From contig JBBDWM010000034.1 in assembly GCA_040902845.1 (NCBI GenBank), positions 62,001 through 126,000 on the forward strand: a stretch of DNA of 64,000 nt, given 5' to 3'. The stretch is from JALYNX01 sp040902845 (GTDB lineage Bacteria > Actinomycetota > Acidimicrobiia > Spongiisociales > ZC4RG35). The notes under the pieces are model-generated. The model saw only the letters and a list, made by a program, of their open reading frames with translations, was not told where the DNA came from and did no database searches. Shown here one piece after another: positions 23,151-32,207 of the stretch. Made by a program: the position numbers and the translations under genes. How positions within the stretch are numbered: position 1 is the stretch's first letter; each line of letters opens with the position of its first letter.

Positions 23151-24139
23151 CAGGCGGTCCTCGATCTGAGGAGAAGGCCCGTGAGCAGCAGGCCTCCTAC
23201 TGCGGCCGCAACGATGCCCACCGGCACCTCGACCGGGCCGGCGACACTCCTGGCGACGATGTCGGAGAGCAGGAGGAAGATGGCGCCGATGGCCATCGCC
23301 GCTGGGAGCAACCTTTCGTGATGAGGCCCACTCACTCTCACTGCGAGATAGGGAGCAACCAGGCCCACGAAACCGATGACACCGGCGATGGCCACCGAAG
23401 CCCCGGTGGCGATTCCGGCTGCGACCAAAACCCAGGTTGTGGCCCTGCGGACGTCGACCCCGAGACTTCGAGCCTGGCTGTCACCGAGGGCCATCAGCTC
23501 CAGCGACCGGGCCCGGGCTGCGATGACGGCTGTCCCGAAAACGGCCAGAGGGAATGTCACGAGGAGATGACGCCAGGTGACCGCTCCGAAGCTGCCGAAG
23601 ACGAAGTAGGTGAAAGTGGGAAGTCTTGGGCTGTCACCAACGTAGACGATCAACACGGTCCAGGCGAGATAGGTGAGACCCAGGGCGACTCCCAAGAGGA
23701 TGAGTCGATTCCCGCCCCCGGCAGCCACCGAGAGTCGCCGGGTGGCCAGTGCCATCGTCGCCGCCGCGGCTGCCCCCAGGATGGCTCCGGCCACCGGTGG
23801 CACGCCGGCCGGGGTGAATAGCGACCCGATGACCACTCCGAGACCCGCCGCCGACGAGATTCCGAGGAGGTAGGGCTCGGCCATCGGGTTGCGGTAGACA
23901 CCACGCAAGCCCACGCCTGCGGCGGCAAGGCATTCCCCGACCATCAAGACCGCAAGCGTCCGGGGCAGGCGCAGCTCCCAGATCACTGCCTCATCAACCC
24001 GGGGTGCGGAAGCAAGTCCGAGACCGGAGAGGAGACCATCCCATGCCTCGGTGGGGGAGAGGGTGGCGCTGCCAACGCCGAGGCTGAGCAAGGTGACCCC
24101 GGCCAGGATGCCGGCTAGAAGGAAGAGACGTCGGTTCAA
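23150..24139 (-). CDS. hmuU: Haem/iron ABC transporter permease (FecCD family)
   Basis: A 329-residue FecCD permease with about ten transmembrane helices. Family hallmarks are WELRLPRTLAVLMVGECLAA, GVYRNPMAEPYLLGISSAAG and the C-terminal GFVGLVAPYLAVRVSGPHHE. Two copies would form the membrane channel with hmuV dimers. Its start overlaps the hmuT stop by 4 bp and its stop overlaps the hmuV start, so the three are one translationally coupled operon. Confidence 0.8.
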   Translation of the reverse strand: MNRRLFLLAGILAGVTLLSLGVGSATLSPTEAWDGLLSGLGLASAPRVDEAVIWELRLPRTLAVLMVGECLAAAGVGLRGVYRNPMAEPYLLGISSAAGLGVVIGSLFTPAGVPPVAGAILGAAAAATMALATRRLSVAAGGGNRLILLGVALGLTYLAWTVLIVYVGDSPRLPTFTYFVFGSFGAVTWRHLLVTFPLAVFGTAVIAARARSLELMALGDSQARSLGVDVRRATTWVLVAAGIATGASVAIAGVIGFVGLVAPYLAVRVSGPHHERLLPAAMAIGAIFLLLSDIVARSVAGPVEVPVGIVAAAVGGLLLTGLLLRSRTA

Positions 24140-25002
24140 TTCTGCAGCGCGTCCAGATCCTCGATGAGAAGTCGCAACGAGTCAGCGATCCTCGGACCGA
24201 AGGTGAGGAAATCCCCCTCTGGGTAGGCGAGGATCGCACCCCGCTCACCGGCTGGGGTCTGGCTAACACCGGGTAGCTCGAGGAAAGCCTCGATCCCGCC
24301 GATCACCTCCACCCCCTCGGCGGGGACGATGATCACGTCGGGGGCCGCCTGGACCAGGGCTTCGGCGGTTACCGGTGCGGTCCCGATGATCCCGATCTCG
24401 GTGCCGGCGTCCACGGCTCCGGCAGCTTCGATCAAGGGTTTGGTGGTCATTCCGTCACCAAAGAGCAGGTTGACGTCGGGGCCCCTGGAATAGATGTAGG
24501 CCACCCGTGGAGCCGTGGTCAAGGCAGCCGCTGAGACTTCCTCTACCTCGACCTCGATCCGCCCGGCGAGGGCCACCGCCTCGTCGTGCAGGCCGAGCAG
24601 GTCCCCGATGCTCCTGATCTTGTCGTAGAGCTCGTCGAAGGATTTCGGAACGTCGAGGATCTCCACCCTCACTCCGGCGGCGCGAATCTGGTCCAGGGCT
24701 GCTGCTGGTGCGGTCTGAGTGTCTCCGATGACCAGGGTGGGGTCGGTGCCGAGGACACCTTCGGCCGTGAGGAATCGCCCGACCCCGATGATCGGAAGCT
24801 GGGTCGCCGCTTCGGGCGCCACGGTGGTCACGTCGACGCCCACCACCCGGTCACCAACACCCAATTCGAACAGGATCTCGGTTATATCCCCGGACAAGGA
24901 GACGATCCGAGTCGAGTCGACCGGCTCCATTTCGACCGTGGGCTCGCCACAGGCAGCGAGCAATACAGAGATGGCGACCAACGCAACAACGGCTCGCTTC
25001 AT
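24136..25002 (-). CDS. hmuT: Haem/iron ABC transporter substrate-binding lipoprotein
   Basis: A 288-residue lipoprotein with signal peptide and lipobox LLAAC (Cys18), followed by a TroA/BtuF-type bilobal binding fold. STRIVSLSGDITEILFELGV followed by GDRVVGVDVTT, and LPIIGVGRFLTAEGVLGTDP, match HmuT-type haem-binding proteins. It would hold the substrate outside the membrane and hand it to HmuU. It overlaps by 4 bp both the preceding lipoprotein gene and hmuU. Cobalamin or siderophore cannot be excluded. Confidence 0.75.
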   Translation of the reverse strand: MKRAVVALVAISVLLAACGEPTVEMEPVDSTRIVSLSGDITEILFELGVGDRVVGVDVTTVAPEAATQLPIIGVGRFLTAEGVLGTDPTLVIGDTQTAPAAALDQIRAAGVRVEILDVPKSFDELYDKIRSIGDLLGLHDEAVALAGRIEVEVEEVSAAALTTAPRVAYIYSRGPDVNLLFGDGMTTKPLIEAAGAVDAGTEIGIIGTAPVTAEALVQAAPDVIIVPAEGVEVIGGIEAFLELPGVSQTPAGERGAILAYPEGDFLTFGPRIADSLRLLIEDLDALQN

Positions 25003-25550
25003 TCAGTCGGGCAACCAACCCGGGCCGAGGTCATAATCCCGCAGAACATCGCACGTGAGATCTTCCAACCGTCCGCGGTGCGCACCGCGTCACCCTTGAG
25101 CCCGGAGTAAGTGGGGATGTCGGCGAACATCAGGGTGTAGGTCACTTCGGCGGTGTCACCCTCGATGACCACGGCATTCACCTCTGTGGTGACTCCGCCC
25201 ATCGCTTCGCCAGTGGTGGCGTAGGCGGTCACCGTCTCCTCGAGACCCGCGGCGTCGACCAGGACCACAGCTTTCTCCTCGAACGTGGTTGCGCTGTCAA
25301 AAGCGATCCCATACACCTCGACGATGGCATCGACATCGGGATTTTCACCGGGGACGATGGGCTCGACCATCGTGGTCGTGGTTTCCGCAATGGCGGTCGT
25401 GGTCGTTTCGGGGACTGTGGTGGTCGTGGTTTCGACGAACGTGGTGGTGGTCGTCTCTTCGAAGCTCGTCGTCGTGGCGGTGTCCGATCCACAGGCGGCG
25501 ACGAACGTCAGGACCGAGACCAGGAATATGAAATTGGTGATTCTTCGCAT
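24999..25550 (-). CDS. Lipoprotein heading the haem-uptake operon
   Basis: A 183-residue lipoprotein from ATG 25550 (an upstream in-frame start at 25574 adds eight residues). Signal peptide MRRITNFIFLVSVLTFVAAC ends at the lipobox Cys20. A long threonine repeat linker follows (EETTTTTFVETTTTTVPETT and onward), then a domain of about 110 residues with an NTF2-like look (AIVEVYGIAFDSATTFEEKA and a C-terminal GDAVRTADGWKISRAMFCGI). The 4-bp overlap with hmuT puts it first in the operon, so it may assist capture or handling of the transported ligand; no homologue with known function was recognised. Confidence 0.7.
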   Translation of the reverse strand: MRRITNFIFLVSVLTFVAACGSDTATTTSFEETTTTTFVETTTTTVPETTTTAIAETTTTMVEPIVPGENPDVDAIVEVYGIAFDSATTFEEKAVVLVDAAGLEETVTAYATTGEAMGGVTTEVNAVVIEGDTAEVTYTLMFADIPTYSGLKGDAVRTADGWKISRAMFCGIMTSARVGCPTE

Positions 25551-25644
25551 AGGCAGCGACTGTGCCAGCGGCACCTATCGACTCCCAGTCGGAAACTCGA
25601 CGCCGGTCGAGGGCAAAGGGAGGTCTCCACTCCAACCTCGATTC

Positions 25645-25667
25645 GTTAGCCTGCCGACTTCTGTCGG
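25645..25667. promoter_or_regulatory. Possible iron-regulator half site and hairpin upstream of the haem operon
   Basis: On the minus strand AGGCTAAC (25652-25645) equals the right-centre part of the IdeR/DtxR consensus, but only about 10 of 19 positions match over the full box. Beside it CCGAC/GTCGG (25654-25658 and 25663-25667) can form a hairpin. It lies about 95 bp before the operon start. Confidence 0.2.
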
Positions 25668-25715
25668 ACGGGGTTCGATAGAAGAGCTGTTGACGCACGA
25701 AAGAGAGGCTGCGAG

Positions 25716-26708
25716 ATGACCGAGCCGGTTTCCTGGGGGGTGCTCGGGGTGGCCGGGATCGCGGTTCACAACGTGATCCCAGCAATGCAGAGCTCGGTGC
25801 TGAGCCCGGTCCGCGCTATCGCTTCCCGATCGCAGGGCAAGGCCGAGGAGGCCGCCGCCGCACTGGGCATAGACAAGTCCTATGGGTCCTACGAGGCGCT
25901 GCTCGCCGACTCCGAGATCGAGGCGGTCTACATCCCGCTCCCCAACCACCTCCATGCGGAGTGGACCGAGAAGGCGGCGGCTGCCGGCAAGCATGTCCTG
26001 TGCGAGAAGCCGCTTGCGATGAGCAGCGACCAAGCCCGTCACATGATCGTTGCCTGTGAGGAGGCCGGGGTGAAGCTGATGGAGGCGTTCATGTACCGGC
26101 TGCATCCCCTCTGGGTGGAGACGAGACGTGTCATCGAGTCGGGTCTGATCGGCGATTTGCTCGCCATCCAATGCGTCTTCTCCTACCGCAACGTGGATGC
26201 CACCAACATCCGGAACATCGCCGAGTTCGGCGGGGGCGCCCTGATGGACATCGGCTGTTACCCGGTGAACCTGGCCCGGATGCTTTTCGGCTCCGAGCCG
26301 ACCGATGTCAAGTCCTCGGTAAGGCGTGATCCCGAATTCGGCACCGATGTGTTGACTTCGGCGGTCCTCGACTTCGGCGGGCGTCACGCCACCCTCATCT
26401 GCTCCACTCAGCTCGAGAACGACCAAAGGGTGGATCTGGTCGGTACCGAGGGGCGGCTGGTGCTCGAGGTCCCTTTCAACATCCCACCGGATCGACCCAC
26501 CCGGCTTCTCCATTACAGCGGCGGGGACCCGCCGGTCACACCGGGCATCGAAGTCCACGAGATCGCGGCTGCGGACCAATACGCGATCCAGGCCGACGCC
26601 TTCTCCAGGGCGATCCGTGAGGACACCCCGGTTCCCACCGATCCCGCCGACGCCGTGGCCAACATGGTGGTCATGGAGCGGATCTTTGCCAACGCCCTCT
26701 CGATGTGA
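25716..26708 (+). CDS. Gfo/Idh/MocA family oxidoreductase
   Basis: A 330-residue NAD(P)-dependent dehydrogenase. The Rossmann start is WGVLGVAGIAVHNVIPAMQ, the substrate/cofactor motif is HVLCEKPLA, and GGGALMDIGCYPVNLARMLF carries the conserved family segment with the catalytic-region histidine replaced by Cys-Tyr-Pro as in many sugar dehydrogenases. The closest overall resemblance is to D-xylose-type dehydrogenases. The ATG follows an AGAGAGG ribosome site. The stop overlaps the start of a FGGY kinase, so the pair likely acts on one sugar or polyol; the substrate is not determined. Confidence 0.87.
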   Translation: MTEPVSWGVLGVAGIAVHNVIPAMQSSVLSPVRAIASRSQGKAEEAAAALGIDKSYGSYEALLADSEIEAVYIPLPNHLHAEWTEKAAAAGKHVLCEKPLAMSSDQARHMIVACEEAGVKLMEAFMYRLHPLWVETRRVIESGLIGDLLAIQCVFSYRNVDATNIRNIAEFGGGALMDIGCYPVNLARMLFGSEPTDVKSSVRRDPEFGTDVLTSAVLDFGGRHATLICSTQLENDQRVDLVGTEGRLVLEVPFNIPPDRPTRLLHYSGGDPPVTPGIEVHEIAAADQYAIQADAFSRAIREDTPVPTDPADAVANMVVMERIFANALSM

Positions 26709-28132
26709 TGGAGCATCCGGGTCTTGTAGCCGGGGTGGACTGTTCCACTCAGTCGACCAAGGTGCTGGTGGTCGACCTCGGGAGTGGCGCCGTCGTTGCC
26801 AGCGGCCGGGCCAATCACGAGGTGACCGGGATCGGGGGAGCGAGAGAGACTGATCCCCGGGTGTGGTGGGAGGCCTTGGGCATCGCGATGGCCGAGACTG
26901 GTATGGCTGGCCAGATCACCGCCCTCTCGATCGCCGGTCAACAACATGGTCTGGTGGTCCTCGACTCCCGTGATGAGCCGCTTCGCCCCGCCATGCTCTG
27001 GAACGATGTCCGCGCCGCTCCACAGGCCCTTCGACTCATCGAGCAATGGGGCGCCGATGAATGGGCGGCGCGGATCGGGGTGGTGCCAGTGGCATCGTTC
27101 ACCATCTCCAAATGGCAATGGTTGGTGGAGAACGAACCGGAGATCGCTTCCGCTGCGCATCGGGTCATGCTCCCGCACGACTACCTGACCTTCCGTCTCA
27201 CCGGGAACGCGGCAACCGACCGCGGAGACGCCTCGGGGACCGGATGGTGGTCGGGAGCGTCCGAGGGCTACTCCCAGATTGGTCTCGAACTGGTGGGTCT
27301 CGATCCCCAGTTGCTTCCGGGCATTGTTGCTCCCGGTGCTGCTGCGGGAGAGGTGACCGAGGCGGCCGCAGCCTTAATCGGAGTGCCCGCGGGAACGCCG
27401 GTAGCCGGGGGCACCGGTGACAACATGGGGGCCGCTCTCGGTCTTGGCCTCCGTCCGGGCCGGCCTGTCGTGAGCCTCGGCACCTCGGGAACCATCTATG
27501 CGGTATCCGAATCCCGGATCGTGGTGCCGAGCGGTGTTGTCGCCGGCTTCGCCGCCGCAGACCGCGGTTTTCTACCCCTCGCCGCGACGTTGAATTGCAC
27601 TCTCGCCATTGATCGTTTCGCCTCGTGGCTCGGTCTCGATCGGGAGCAGGTGGCGGCCTCCACCGACGTAGTGGTGCTCCCCTATCTGGATGGGGAGCGG
27701 ACCCCGAATCTACCCGCCGCCGCCGGGAGCATCCACGGGCTCCGCCATGGCACCAGCCCCGAAGAGATCCTGCTAGCGGCCTATCAGGGGGCGGCAGCCT
27801 CGCTGTTGGATGCGATGTCCGAGATCAGCCACGCGGGGTCGGGGATAGCCGACAACGCCCCACTCATCCTCATCGGGGGAGGCGCCAGGGGAGTCGCCTG
27901 GCAGAAGGTGATCGCCGACCTCTCCCAAAGGTCGCTGGTAGTTCCCGAGACCGACGAGCCGGTGGCATTGGGAGCGGCTGTTCAGGCGGCTTCGATGCTC
28001 ACCGGTGCCGACTGCTCTGACATCGCCGAAAGTTGGTCCACGATGAAGGGCCCTGTCATCGATCCGATCGGGCCGGGTGGCAACACCCTGGAGCGAATCG
28101 GGGAGGTGCGGCGGACCGTCTACCAGATCTGA
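26708..28132 (+). CDS. xylB: FGGY-family carbohydrate kinase, xylulokinase-like
   Basis: A 474-residue sugar kinase with GVDCSTQSTKVLVVDL (phosphate 1), SIAGQQHGLVVLD and AMLWNDVRA (substrate site typical of xylulokinase), GGTGDNMGAALGLGL, SLGTSGTIYAVS (phosphate 2) and LILIGGGARGVAWQKVIADL (adenosine site). The QQHG and WND motifs favour D-xylulose as substrate. ATG 26708 overlaps the preceding stop (TGATG); a GTG at 26705 is the alternative. It probably phosphorylates the product or precursor of the coupled dehydrogenase. Confidence 0.87.
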   Translation: MEHPGLVAGVDCSTQSTKVLVVDLGSGAVVASGRANHEVTGIGGARETDPRVWWEALGIAMAETGMAGQITALSIAGQQHGLVVLDSRDEPLRPAMLWNDVRAAPQALRLIEQWGADEWAARIGVVPVASFTISKWQWLVENEPEIASAAHRVMLPHDYLTFRLTGNAATDRGDASGTGWWSGASEGYSQIGLELVGLDPQLLPGIVAPGAAAGEVTEAAAALIGVPAGTPVAGGTGDNMGAALGLGLRPGRPVVSLGTSGTIYAVSESRIVVPSGVVAGFAAADRGFLPLAATLNCTLAIDRFASWLGLDREQVAASTDVVVLPYLDGERTPNLPAAAGSIHGLRHGTSPEEILLAAYQGAAASLLDAMSEISHAGSGIADNAPLILIGGGARGVAWQKVIADLSQRSLVVPETDEPVALGAAVQAASMLTGADCSDIAESWSTMKGPVIDPIGPGGNTLERIGEVRRTVYQI

Positions 28133-28176
28133 TTCTGGTTGAACTTCGGACCGTCGTTTGCCCGACCCAAGCTCAA

Positions 28177-29304
28177 TCAGTCGGCGGCGGGCAGCTCCAG
28201 TTGGAAGACCGTCCACGATCCGTCCCTGAAATAACTCACGTTGCCCTTCATGACCCGGGCCAAGCTTCGGGAGACCGACAGCCCCAGCCCGAGCGAACCG
28301 GCGGTGCGGCCGTGAGAAAATGGCTCAAAGAGCCGGTCCAGGACCTCGGAGGGGACCCCGTCGCCGTCGTCGAGTATCTGGATCGCCATCCGCTCCTCAG
28401 TCGCCTCGGTGCGGAGACGGATATGAGGCCCTCCATACTTCGATGCGTTGCGGATGAGGTTCCTGACTATCTGGCGAATGCGCAGGGCGTCACCTCGTAT
28501 CACCAGCCTCGGGTCGACCTCGACTGTGACACCAGTTAGATCGACATTGCCCAGGATGTCATTCATGGTCACCGAGGTGTCGTCGACGTGGATCGATTCC
28601 TGACTGCTGGCCAGGAAGTCGTCGAGGAGAGCGGACACGTCCTCGAGTTGCTGGCTGATCTGGTTCACCATCTCGTATCGGGTGTCGTCCTCCAGAGCGC
28701 CCCAATCCGTGGTGAGGATCGAAGTGAATCCCACCACCGCGGTCAGTGGATTGCGCAGTTCGTGGGCGATGGTCGCCGTCAACCGGTCCTTGGCCTCGAT
28801 GGCATCTTCGAGTGAGCGTTCGGTCTCCCGAAGGTCGCTGACGTCGAGGTCGACGATCACCACCCGCGAGTAGTCAGGAAGGTCATTCGACATCGAAGCT
28901 TTCCAATGGGAGCGAACGACTACGTCGCCGGCGAGGGTTGGTGCCCTGTGCTCGCTCCTGATCGACCGCACATTCCGAAACGGGGCGAGGAATTGGGCGA
29001 TCATGTTGTCCCGGAGCTCGGGATAGGCCTCCCGGGAGAAGTGTCTCGTCACCAGGTCGGGAACTTCATCCTCGTACGGGAACCCATAGAGCCGCACCCA
29101 CTCGTTGCTCACCCCGAGCGGCACCGGCAGACGGAGGCACTGGATCAGTTCGGCCTCGTTCTGGAGGCGTGCGGCTATCTCTTCAACGGAGAGCCCCGAG
29201 AACCGGTCGATGATCGGGGTGTAGTCCACGATCAGCATCGGAATCGCGGCCGCAGAGACGAGGGCTTCGAGATCGTCAGGCAATCGGTCCACAGGCGCTT
29301 CCAT
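28177..29304 (-). CDS. Orphan PAS-containing sensor histidine kinase
   Basis: A 375-residue soluble histidine kinase with no transmembrane segment. Residues about 1-165 contain PAS-like sensing regions (VSNEWVRLYGFPYEDEVPDL). The dimerisation/phosphoacceptor helix has the H box IAHELRNPLTAVVGF (His about 184). The ATPase domain has N box NLIRNASKYGG, G1 DDGDGVP, and G2 GSLGLGLSVSRSLAR. No response regulator is adjacent, so its partner lies elsewhere. The input signal is unknown; the absence of a membrane anchor suggests an intracellular cue. Confidence 0.88.
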   Translation of the reverse strand: MEAPVDRLPDDLEALVSAAAIPMLIVDYTPIIDRFSGLSVEEIAARLQNEAELIQCLRLPVPLGVSNEWVRLYGFPYEDEVPDLVTRHFSREAYPELRDNMIAQFLAPFRNVRSIRSEHRAPTLAGDVVVRSHWKASMSNDLPDYSRVVIVDLDVSDLRETERSLEDAIEAKDRLTATIAHELRNPLTAVVGFTSILTTDWGALEDDTRYEMVNQISQQLEDVSALLDDFLASSQESIHVDDTSVTMNDILGNVDLTGVTVEVDPRLVIRGDALRIRQIVRNLIRNASKYGGPHIRLRTEATEERMAIQILDDGDGVPSEVLDRLFEPFSHGRTAGSLGLGLSVSRSLARVMKGNVSYFRDGSWTVFQLELPAAD

Positions 29305-29369
29305 CGCTCCGAGAAGATCGGCGAAAACGGTGTGAACCTTTACGGAATCGAGGGTTGGTCGCTCTTGCT

Positions 29370-29918
29370 CTAGGCCGGTGAAGGCGTGTCCCAGTCCTGG
29401 ATGCTTTGGCCCGCCTCGAGGGCGAGGATGTCGAGAGCTGCGGTGGCCCCGGCACCAGCGGAGATGATCGCCTGGCTTCGCTCGGGTCGAACCGAGCGGC
29501 CTACCACGTAGACGCGGTCCAGCGACGAGCGATAGTCGCGGTCGACCTGGATCGCTCCGAATTCGTCCTCGGCCAACCCGAGGGAGCGGGCCAGGACGGG
29601 GTTCTTGCCTTCCGTCAGGATCAGATAGTTGGCGGTTGTCGACCCTGACTCGGTGGTCACTGTGAACTCCTCACCCACGGACACCGACACCACCTCTTCG
29701 TCGCGCAGGATGGCTCCAAAGCTGATCACCTGACGTTTGGCCACCCTCTGGAATGCCACGCCTTCGATTTCGGGAATTCCCAGATAGTTGTACAGGTGGG
29801 CGTAGTTGACCGCGGTCTTGTCGGTTCCGAACACAGTCACCTCGTGCCCGTTCTTGGCCAGGAAGAGGGCGGCAGACAGACCACCCGGCCCGTCACCGAC
29901 GATTGCCACCGAAGCCAT
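29370..29918 (-). CDS. Half-size thioredoxin-reductase-like flavoprotein
   Basis: A 182-residue protein with the FAD-binding parts of the thioredoxin reductase fold: VAIVGDGPGGLSAALFLAKNG at the N-terminus and the C-terminal FAD loop YVVGRSVRPERSQAIISAGA. The whole NADPH-binding domain and the redox CxxC of genuine thioredoxin reductases (about 300 residues) are missing. It may need a separate reductase partner or act on a small-molecule substrate. ATG 29918 follows AGAAGGGAT at a good distance; an in-frame start at 29942 is less likely. The remaining 51 bp to the next divergent gene form its promoter. Confidence 0.7.
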   Translation of the reverse strand: MASVAIVGDGPGGLSAALFLAKNGHEVTVFGTDKTAVNYAHLYNYLGIPEIEGVAFQRVAKRQVISFGAILRDEEVVSVSVGEEFTVTTESGSTTANYLILTEGKNPVLARSLGLAEDEFGAIQVDRDYRSSLDRVYVVGRSVRPERSQAIISAGAGATAALDILALEAGQSIQDWDTPSPA

Positions 29919-29992
29919 GTGAAATCCCTTCTCTCGGAGCATGAACCCGAGAAGGGGGCCATCTATGCCCTGCGGCAGACGATGATGCGGCC

Positions 29993-30868
29993 GTGGACGT
30001 CAAGACCCTGCCCGTCGTGGCGGCGCTCGACTTGAGACAGACTCTCAGACCGCTCCACGGCTGGTTCGCCGAGGACGGCTGGTGGTTGACGGCGCGAACC
30101 CCGGACGGTCCGGGAACGCTGCGCGTCAGACGCACCCGTGAGGACCTGATCGGGGAGGCGTGGGGAGAAGGGGCCGCCTGGCTGCTGGACCGCCTGGGAT
30201 CGATCGCGGGGCTCGAAGACGACCCGAGCCGATTCTCCACCGATCACCCCATGGTCGGTGAGCTTCACCGACGGCACCCGGGGTTGCGGTTCGGCCAGAC
30301 CGGGTTGGTCTTCGACGCGCTGGTGACGGCGATCGTCGGCCAGAAGGTCACCGGGTCCGAAGCGGCGGCGGCCTCTCGCGGCATCCGTTCTGCCTTTGGT
30401 GGACCGGCTCCCGGTCCCCGAGAGGGGCTTCGGCTCCCAGCTGACCCCGCCCGGATGGCCGAGAGTCCATATTGGGCCTATCACCAGTTGCATCTGGAGA
30501 GACGGAGGGCGGAAATCCTGCGAACGGTGGCTGCCGACTTCGAAGCCATCGAAGGAGCTAGAGACCTTCCTGTCACCGTGGCCGCGGACAGGTTGATGGC
30601 CTATCCCGGAGTGGGGCCATGGACCGTCGCCAAGACCCTGGCGGTGTCACATGGGGATCCCGACCAGGTCGAGGTCGGGGACTTCCACGTCAAGCACCTG
30701 GTGGTACACCATCTGACCGGTAGCCCCCGCGGTACCGACGAGGAGATGCTCGAACTGTTGGAGCAATTTCGGCCACATCGGGGTCGGGTGGTCCGGCTTC
30801 TGCACACTATGGGCCACGAGCCTCGGTTTGGGCCGAGGATGGCACCTAGGGACATCACCGCGATCTGA
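29993..30868 (+). CDS. DNA-3-methyladenine glycosylase, AlkA type
   Basis: A 291-residue HhH-GPD DNA glycosylase, the second in the window. The N-terminal domain (about 1-95) is the AlkA-like beta domain. QTGLVFDALVTAIVGQKVTG begins the helical part. The helix-hairpin-helix is MAYPGVGPWTVAKTLA, and catalytic Asp is in VEVGDFHVKHLV. It removes alkylated purines and passes the abasic site to base-excision repair. The start is GTG at 29993 with no ribosome site. It is not adjacent to other repair genes. Confidence 0.87.
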   Translation: MDVKTLPVVAALDLRQTLRPLHGWFAEDGWWLTARTPDGPGTLRVRRTREDLIGEAWGEGAAWLLDRLGSIAGLEDDPSRFSTDHPMVGELHRRHPGLRFGQTGLVFDALVTAIVGQKVTGSEAAAASRGIRSAFGGPAPGPREGLRLPADPARMAESPYWAYHQLHLERRRAEILRTVAADFEAIEGARDLPVTVAADRLMAYPGVGPWTVAKTLAVSHGDPDQVEVGDFHVKHLVVHHLTGSPRGTDEEMLELLEQFRPHRGRVVRLLHTMGHEPRFGPRMAPRDITAI

Positions 30869-30920
30869 GGTCATGTCCTGACGTAGCGCTCCCCGACCCG
30901 GGACGGGCTGGCGCCGTGCC

Positions 30921-32207
30921 TCAGTAGTAGGGCAGGTACTCGTTCAACTCCCAGTCGGTGGTGTGGTGCATGAACCGATCCCATTCCGCCCTCTTTACCG
31001 CCAGAAACCCCTCCACATAGCTGGGAGAGAAGGCTTCGACGTACTCCTTGTCGCTTTCCAGCGCGTCGAGGGCGGCCCCGAGGCTGGGGGGACAGCAGAC
31101 ATCGGTGTCGACACCCGTGATGCAGTCCTGGGTCTCAGCCGGCGGGCACTCGAGTTCCAGACGCACCCCTCGCAGCGCCGACACCAAGGTGGCCGCAGCA
31201 GCGAGATGAACAGAGGTGGCGCCATCGGCCAACCGGTGCTCGAGCCGGATCGTCGATCCGTTGGCGGGTGGGACTCGGACCGCCACCCCTCGATGGTCAA
31301 AGCCCCAGTTGGCATAGAAGCCGTTGAGGGATGCCGGCTGGAGACGTTTGTAGGCATTCACCGTCGGCGCCAGCAGGGCGGTCATCGAAACGTGATCGTT
31401 GACGATCCCTGCGATGCAACGCCGAGCCAGCTCGCTCAGGCCATCGGCGTCGGAGGCGTCGGCGAGGGCGTCGCGGCCCTGGTCATCGACAAGTGAGAAA
31501 TTGACGTGGATCCCGCTTCCTCCCCGAACGGTGATCGGCTTGCCCATGAAGGCCAGGAGGTAGCCGCGCCGGGTTGCCACCTCCTTGGCCATCACTTTGA
31601 ACAAGAAGGCGTCATCACAAGCTCGCAGGGCCTCTCCATAGCGGAGGGTGAGCTCGAATTGACCGTCTTCATACTCGGAGTTGACCGATTCCAATTCAAG
31701 GCCCATCCCGTGGGCGGTCTCCATGATCTCCTGGATGGTCCCGCTGGGGTCGACCGCGGTGCCGGTGCCGTAGGCGTAGGAACCGGGGGTGTGGATCGGT
31801 CGCCAGCCCTGGTCGCCGTCCGGCTCAAAGAGGAACGCCTCCAATTCGAGGCCGATCATCGGGGTGAGCCCCAGTTCCTTCCATTCACCGACCACCCGTT
31901 CCAGGATCGAGCGGGGGGCAAGCTCGACCGGCTCGCCGTTCTTGCTGATCGATGCCACGACGACACCGGTCCCGGGTTCCCAACCTGGCTTGATGTCGTC
32001 AGTCGAGAAACGGGCCTCGACATCGGGAAAGCTCTCGTGATGAGCGCCGGGGTGGGGGATCATCACCCGGTTGAGCTGGAGGGAGAAGAGCGCGACGCAG
32101 TGGTTGCTCCCCTCGGCAACCCGGGTGCCAGACAGGTATTTGCCCCTGGCCAGGCCCAGGTGGTCGGGCCACAGGAATCGGACACGGTCGTAGGTCGTCT
32201 CGCTCAG
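30921..32207 (-). CDS. Glutamine-synthetase-like ligase
   Basis: A 428-residue glutamine synthetase family enzyme, ATP-dependent condensation of an amine with a carboxylate, usually glutamate. Motifs include PMIGLELEAFLFEP, GSGIHVNFSL, LLAPTVNAYKRLQP, FDHRGVAVRVPPANGS and IRLEHRLADGATSVHLAAAA. These are diverged from GlnA, so a gamma-glutamyl-amine ligase role is as likely as glutamine formation. The frame is coding beyond the first ATG (32066): LWPDHLGLARGKYLSGTRVA precedes it. The best start is CTG at 32207, 7 nt after GGAGG. It is divergent from a class I amidotransferase, as in polyamine-type gamma-glutamylation pathways. Confidence 0.82.
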   Translation of the reverse strand: MSETTYDRVRFLWPDHLGLARGKYLSGTRVAEGSNHCVALFSLQLNRVMIPHPGAHHESFPDVEARFSTDDIKPGWEPGTGVVVASISKNGEPVELAPRSILERVVGEWKELGLTPMIGLELEAFLFEPDGDQGWRPIHTPGSYAYGTGTAVDPSGTIQEIMETAHGMGLELESVNSEYEDGQFELTLRYGEALRACDDAFLFKVMAKEVATRRGYLLAFMGKPITVRGGSGIHVNFSLVDDQGRDALADASDADGLSELARRCIAGIVNDHVSMTALLAPTVNAYKRLQPASLNGFYANWGFDHRGVAVRVPPANGSTIRLEHRLADGATSVHLAAAATLVSALRGVRLELECPPAETQDCITGVDTDVCCPPSLGAALDALESDKEYVEAFSPSYVEGFLAVKRAEWDRFMHHTTDWELNEYLPYY

